Source of the DNA: Bacillota bacterium
Lineage (GTDB): Bacteria; Bacillota; Clostridia; Oscillospirales; Ruminococcaceae
Assembly (NCBI GenBank): GCA_023391005.1
Contig: JAEWBS010000029.1
Coordinates: 1-6,157, forward strand
Length of the DNA: 6,157 nt
Reading direction: 5' to 3'
In this document: positions 5,440 to 6,157 of the stretch, piece after piece
Layout of the letters: every line of letters begins with the position of its first letter
Position numbering within the stretch: the stretch's first letter is position 1
Made by a program: the position numbers and the translations under genes
The notes under the pieces: model-generated
Database searches by the model: none
Seen by the model: only the letters and a program-made list of their open reading frames with translations
What the model was told of the DNA's origin: nothing

Positions 5440-5468
5440 TTGATATTTTTTTAACATTATCCTATAAT
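5440..5468 (+). promoter_or_regulatory. Sigma-A-like promoter of the dehydrogenase gene
   Basis: TTGATA (5440-5445) and a perfect TATAAT (5463-5468) are separated by an ideal 17 bases. Transcription would start near 5475, about 37 bases before the ATG. AT-rich sequence precedes the -35. No sigma-54 (GG-N10-GC) signature was seen here. Confidence 0.85.
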
Positions 5469-5511
5469 AATTAAAACGGCTCATAATAGACGCACAAGGA
5501 GGTTTTGCACT

Positions 5512-6157
5512 ATGAAAGGTTTTGGCATGTTGGATTTAAACAAGGCGGGTTGGATTGAGAAGGATCGCCCCGCCTGCGGCCCGCTCGACGCGATTGTCCG
5601 TCCGATTGTCGTGGCGCCCTGCTCATCGGACGTGCATGTGCTGCACGGTGGGTCGGGTGTGAAGAAGGATCTGATTCTCGGTCACGAGGCGGTCGGCGTC
5701 ATTGAGGAAATCGGCAATCTCGTCACAAAATTCAAGCCGGGCGATACCGTTGTCGTGCCCTGCGTGACCCCCAACTGGCTGGCCCCCGGCGTGCAGGGTG
5801 AATATAACGCCCATGACGAGGGACTGATGCAGAGCTTTAAATTTTTAGGTTCGAAGGACGGCATCTTCGCCGAATATTTCCACGTCAATCAGGCCGACGC
5901 CAACCTTGTGCTGCTGCCCGAGGGCGTCTCGCCCGAGGCGGCGGTCATGACCGTCGATATGATGTCCACCGGTCTGCACGGCGTTGAGAACGCGAATATC
6001 CGCTTTGGCGACACCGTCGTCGTCATCGGCATCGGCCCGGTGGGGCTTATGGCCGTCGCGGGCGCGAAGCTGCACGGCGCGGGGCGCATTATCGCCATCG
6101 GCACCCGCCCCAACTGCGTGGCGGTCGCCAAGGACTACGGCGCGACCGACATCGTCA
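5512..6157 (+). CDS. adh: NADP-dependent zinc secondary alcohol dehydrogenase (partial, 3' end missing)
   Basis: The first 215 codons are present and the gene runs off the window; the family is about 350 residues. It belongs to the medium-chain zinc dehydrogenases and closely resembles the isopropanol dehydrogenase of Clostridium beijerinckii, interconverting ketones and secondary alcohols (for example acetone and isopropanol) with NADP(H). The MKGF start, WIEKDRP (14-20), GHEAVG (57-62) and EYFHVN (121-126) match. Zinc ligands are Cys37, His58 and Asp149, with Glu59 next to His58; relative to the C. beijerinckii enzyme one residue is missing before the His. The Rossmann motif is GIGPVG (173-178). 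The following GTRP (197-200) replaces the GSRP that binds the NADP phosphate, still NADP-type. AAGGAGG (5496-5502) stands 9 bases before the ATG, behind a near-consensus promoter, suggesting high expression. Confidence 0.93.
   Translation, partial: MKGFGMLDLNKAGWIEKDRPACGPLDAIVRPIVVAPCSSDVHVLHGGSGVKKDLILGHEAVGVIEEIGNLVTKFKPGDTVVVPCVTPNWLAPGVQGEYNAHDEGLMQSFKFLGSKDGIFAEYFHVNQADANLVLLPEGVSPEAAVMTVDMMSTGLHGVENANIRFGDTVVVIGIGPVGLMAVAGAKLHGAGRIIAIGTRPNCVAVAKDYGATDIV

Larger units (their letters stand above)
4904..5511. other. Divergent intergenic region between thyX and the dehydrogenase
   Basis: About 600 bases hold control elements and no gene that I can support. From left to right they are the thyX leader (about 70 bases), the thyX promoter with a flanking inverted repeat, a structured element at 5063-5156, a GC-rich patch (5160-5220), a weak leftward promoter candidate (5250-5278), an AT-rich stretch, and the dehydrogenase promoter. 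A 34-codon leftward frame (5224 to 5120) has no ribosome binding site and is not called as a gene. Confidence 0.6.

Noticed and set aside
1..6157. CRISPR array, transposase, tRNA/rRNA or new defence system
   Set aside because: I read both strands and found no regularly spaced repeats, no transposase or integrase motifs, no tRNA-like cloverleaf, and no toxin-antitoxin or defence-type domains.

Overview
The window looks like chromosomal DNA of a GC-rich member of the Clostridia, probably an Oscillospirales/Eubacteriales-type anaerobe. The reasons are strong AGGAGG-type ribosome binding sites, sigma-A-like promoters in AT-rich gaps, a ThyX rather than ThyA type dTMP route with the Cys-bearing tail common in clostridial ThyX, a short Gly/Cys-rich peptide of the kind clostridia carry, and a dehydrogenase start very close to the NADP-dependent secondary alcohol dehydrogenase of solvent-forming clostridia. 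This placement is inference from family resemblance; no search was run.

Layout from left to right. Bases 98-289 (+) encode a 63-residue peptide with an isoleucine-rich hydrophobic stretch and a Cys-Gly-Asn repeat tail, closed by a clean hairpin terminator at 325-350. Bases 351-1043 hold no gene that I can support, but contain several hairpins that look like a dispersed intergenic repeat. Bases 1044-4903 (-) are one tightly packed leftward operon. In transcription order it reads thyX (flavin-dependent thymidylate synthase), tmk (thymidylate kinase), a DUF2156/COG4866 protein, a GNAT acetyltransferase, and a 5-formyltetrahydrofolate cyclo-ligase. The junctions are a 4-base ATGA overlap, a 14-base gap with its own ribosome binding site, and two 1-base TAATG overlaps. 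Its probable promoter lies at 4982-5009, with a perfect 9-bp inverted repeat straddling the -10 box.

Bases 4904-5511 are a divergent intergenic region. It carries that promoter, a nested inverted-repeat element at 5063-5156, a weaker second leftward promoter candidate, and the rightward promoter and ribosome binding site of the dehydrogenase. Bases 5512-6157 (+) are the first 215 codons of an NADP-type zinc secondary alcohol dehydrogenase, cut by the window edge.

The operon has a recognisable theme. ThyX makes dTMP from dUMP using methylene-tetrahydrofolate, Tmk phosphorylates dTMP to dTDP, and the cyclo-ligase returns 5-formyl-tetrahydrofolate to the one-carbon pool that feeds ThyX. The two acyltransferase-fold proteins between them have no obvious link to this pathway and are the main unknowns. 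I see no CRISPR array, transposase, rRNA, tRNA or recognisable new defence system. The most interesting items are the regulatory DNA at 4972-5156, the two orphan transferases inside a nucleotide operon, and the Cys-rich peptide.
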